This document shows positions 63,621-64,000 of a stretch of DNA of 64,000 bases, in pieces; positions within the stretch are counted from its first letter, which is position 1; the number at the start of each line of letters is the position of its first letter. Source of the DNA: Brachypterus glaber (Eukaryota; Arthropoda; Insecta; Coleoptera; Kateretidae); the NCBI GenBank assembly GCA_958510825.1, contig OY294051.1, forward strand, positions 29,313,265 to 29,377,264, written 5' to 3'. The notes under the pieces were generated by a model. It saw only the letters and a list, made by a program, of their open reading frames with translations. It did no database searches and was not told the DNA's origin. The translations under genes and the position numbers were made by a program.

Positions 63621-63893
63621 CACACGAGGGGTTTATTTATTGGACAATCCTTGTACACCTATCCAACAATCTTCTACAATCCTTGACATTTGCTTCTTTC
63701 ACAATCATCTGCAATCCTCCAGAATCCTTCACAATCATCTAGAGATCTTCCACAATCATCTGAAATCTTCCCACAATCTTTAACAATCTTCATTAAAATT
63801 TTGTACAATCTTTTTGACAATCTGACAATCTTCCACAATCCTTTGCTTCTCAAATTCCTTGTACACTTTTTTTCAATAAATAAACCCCTCGCC
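63621..63893. mobile_element. Fold-back with a degenerate ATCTTCCACAATC minisatellite
   Basis: CGAGGGGTTTATTTATTG on the left and CAATAAATAAACCCCTCG on the right pair. TTGTACA lies just inside each. Between them lie about 15 imperfect 11-13-bp units of the type ATCNTCNACAATC. Open frames on both strands here are by-products of the array. Confidence 0.75.
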
Positions 63894-64000
63894 CACACAA
63901 GTCCTGGACTTAGGGGATGCTTAATTAAGTAGAATAGTGCGAGGACCTCGTAACGAGGTTAAACAAAAATGTAATGTAAAAAATGTAATGTAATTAAAAA

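Noticed and set aside
63674..63932. Open frames on both strands near the right edge
   Set aside because: They are generated by the degenerate ATCTTCCACAATC minisatellite.

Overview
This is animal nuclear DNA, most likely from an insect. It is A+T rich and has short phased exons with GT-AG introns. It carries a repeat-rich neuropeptide precursor of insect type, two conserved eukaryotic genes (TFIIIC subunit 3 and the AAA+ ATPase TRIP13/Pch2), and dense inverted-repeat DNA transposons. I cannot name the order or species. There are no bacterial features.

Region by region. (1) About 3.6-25.2 kb holds the 3' part of a neuropeptide precursor gene on the + strand; its signal-peptide exon is not in view. 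One large terminal exon (3655-4742) encodes 19 copies of an orcokinin-B-like peptide ending LIG-[K]R. Downstream are two successive sets of small alternative 3' exons (5442-8978 and 14663-21818) with identical splice phases. A third set survives only as scraps near 23.6 and 25.1 kb. The first exon of set 2 is broken. (2) A gene missed by single-exon ORF calling lies on the - strand: four exons between 33055 and 28126 join in phase into a small protein of about 184 residues with three membrane segments. (3) 33-43 kb is transposon debris: a decayed Tc1 element nested in a CACT-ended element, satellite-like units and fold-back elements. (4) GTF3C3 (42943-50499, +) is complete in four exons. Its last intron contains a tandem duplication of about 1.5 kb that copied the start of exon 4 and left an upstream decoy exon. 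(5) TRIP13 (59811-51686, -) is complete in seven exons and convergent with GTF3C3. (6) An unrecognised basic protein starts at 60230 (+), about 420 bp from the TRIP13 start, head to head with it.

The rest is mostly non-autonomous DNA elements. Several can be delimited exactly: five elements with CAC...GTG ends and 3-bp TTA/ATA/TAA duplications (CACTA-like); two hAT-like elements with perfect 8-bp duplications; TTAA-flanked elements; three Tc1-type remnants flanked by TA; a pair of 1.06-kb elements starting TCGTCGGCTTAC with 2-bp duplications; and a very abundant fold-back family of about 0.7-1.2 kb found in introns of GTF3C3, TRIP13 and the new - strand gene. A LINE 3' end and tRNA-derived SINE copies are also present.

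Functionally, the peptide gene appears to produce alternative secreted products by choice of 3' exon. GTF3C3 serves RNA polymerase III transcription. TRIP13 remodels HORMA proteins in meiosis and the spindle checkpoint. These genes look like chance neighbours, except that TRIP13 and the 60230 gene may share a promoter region.
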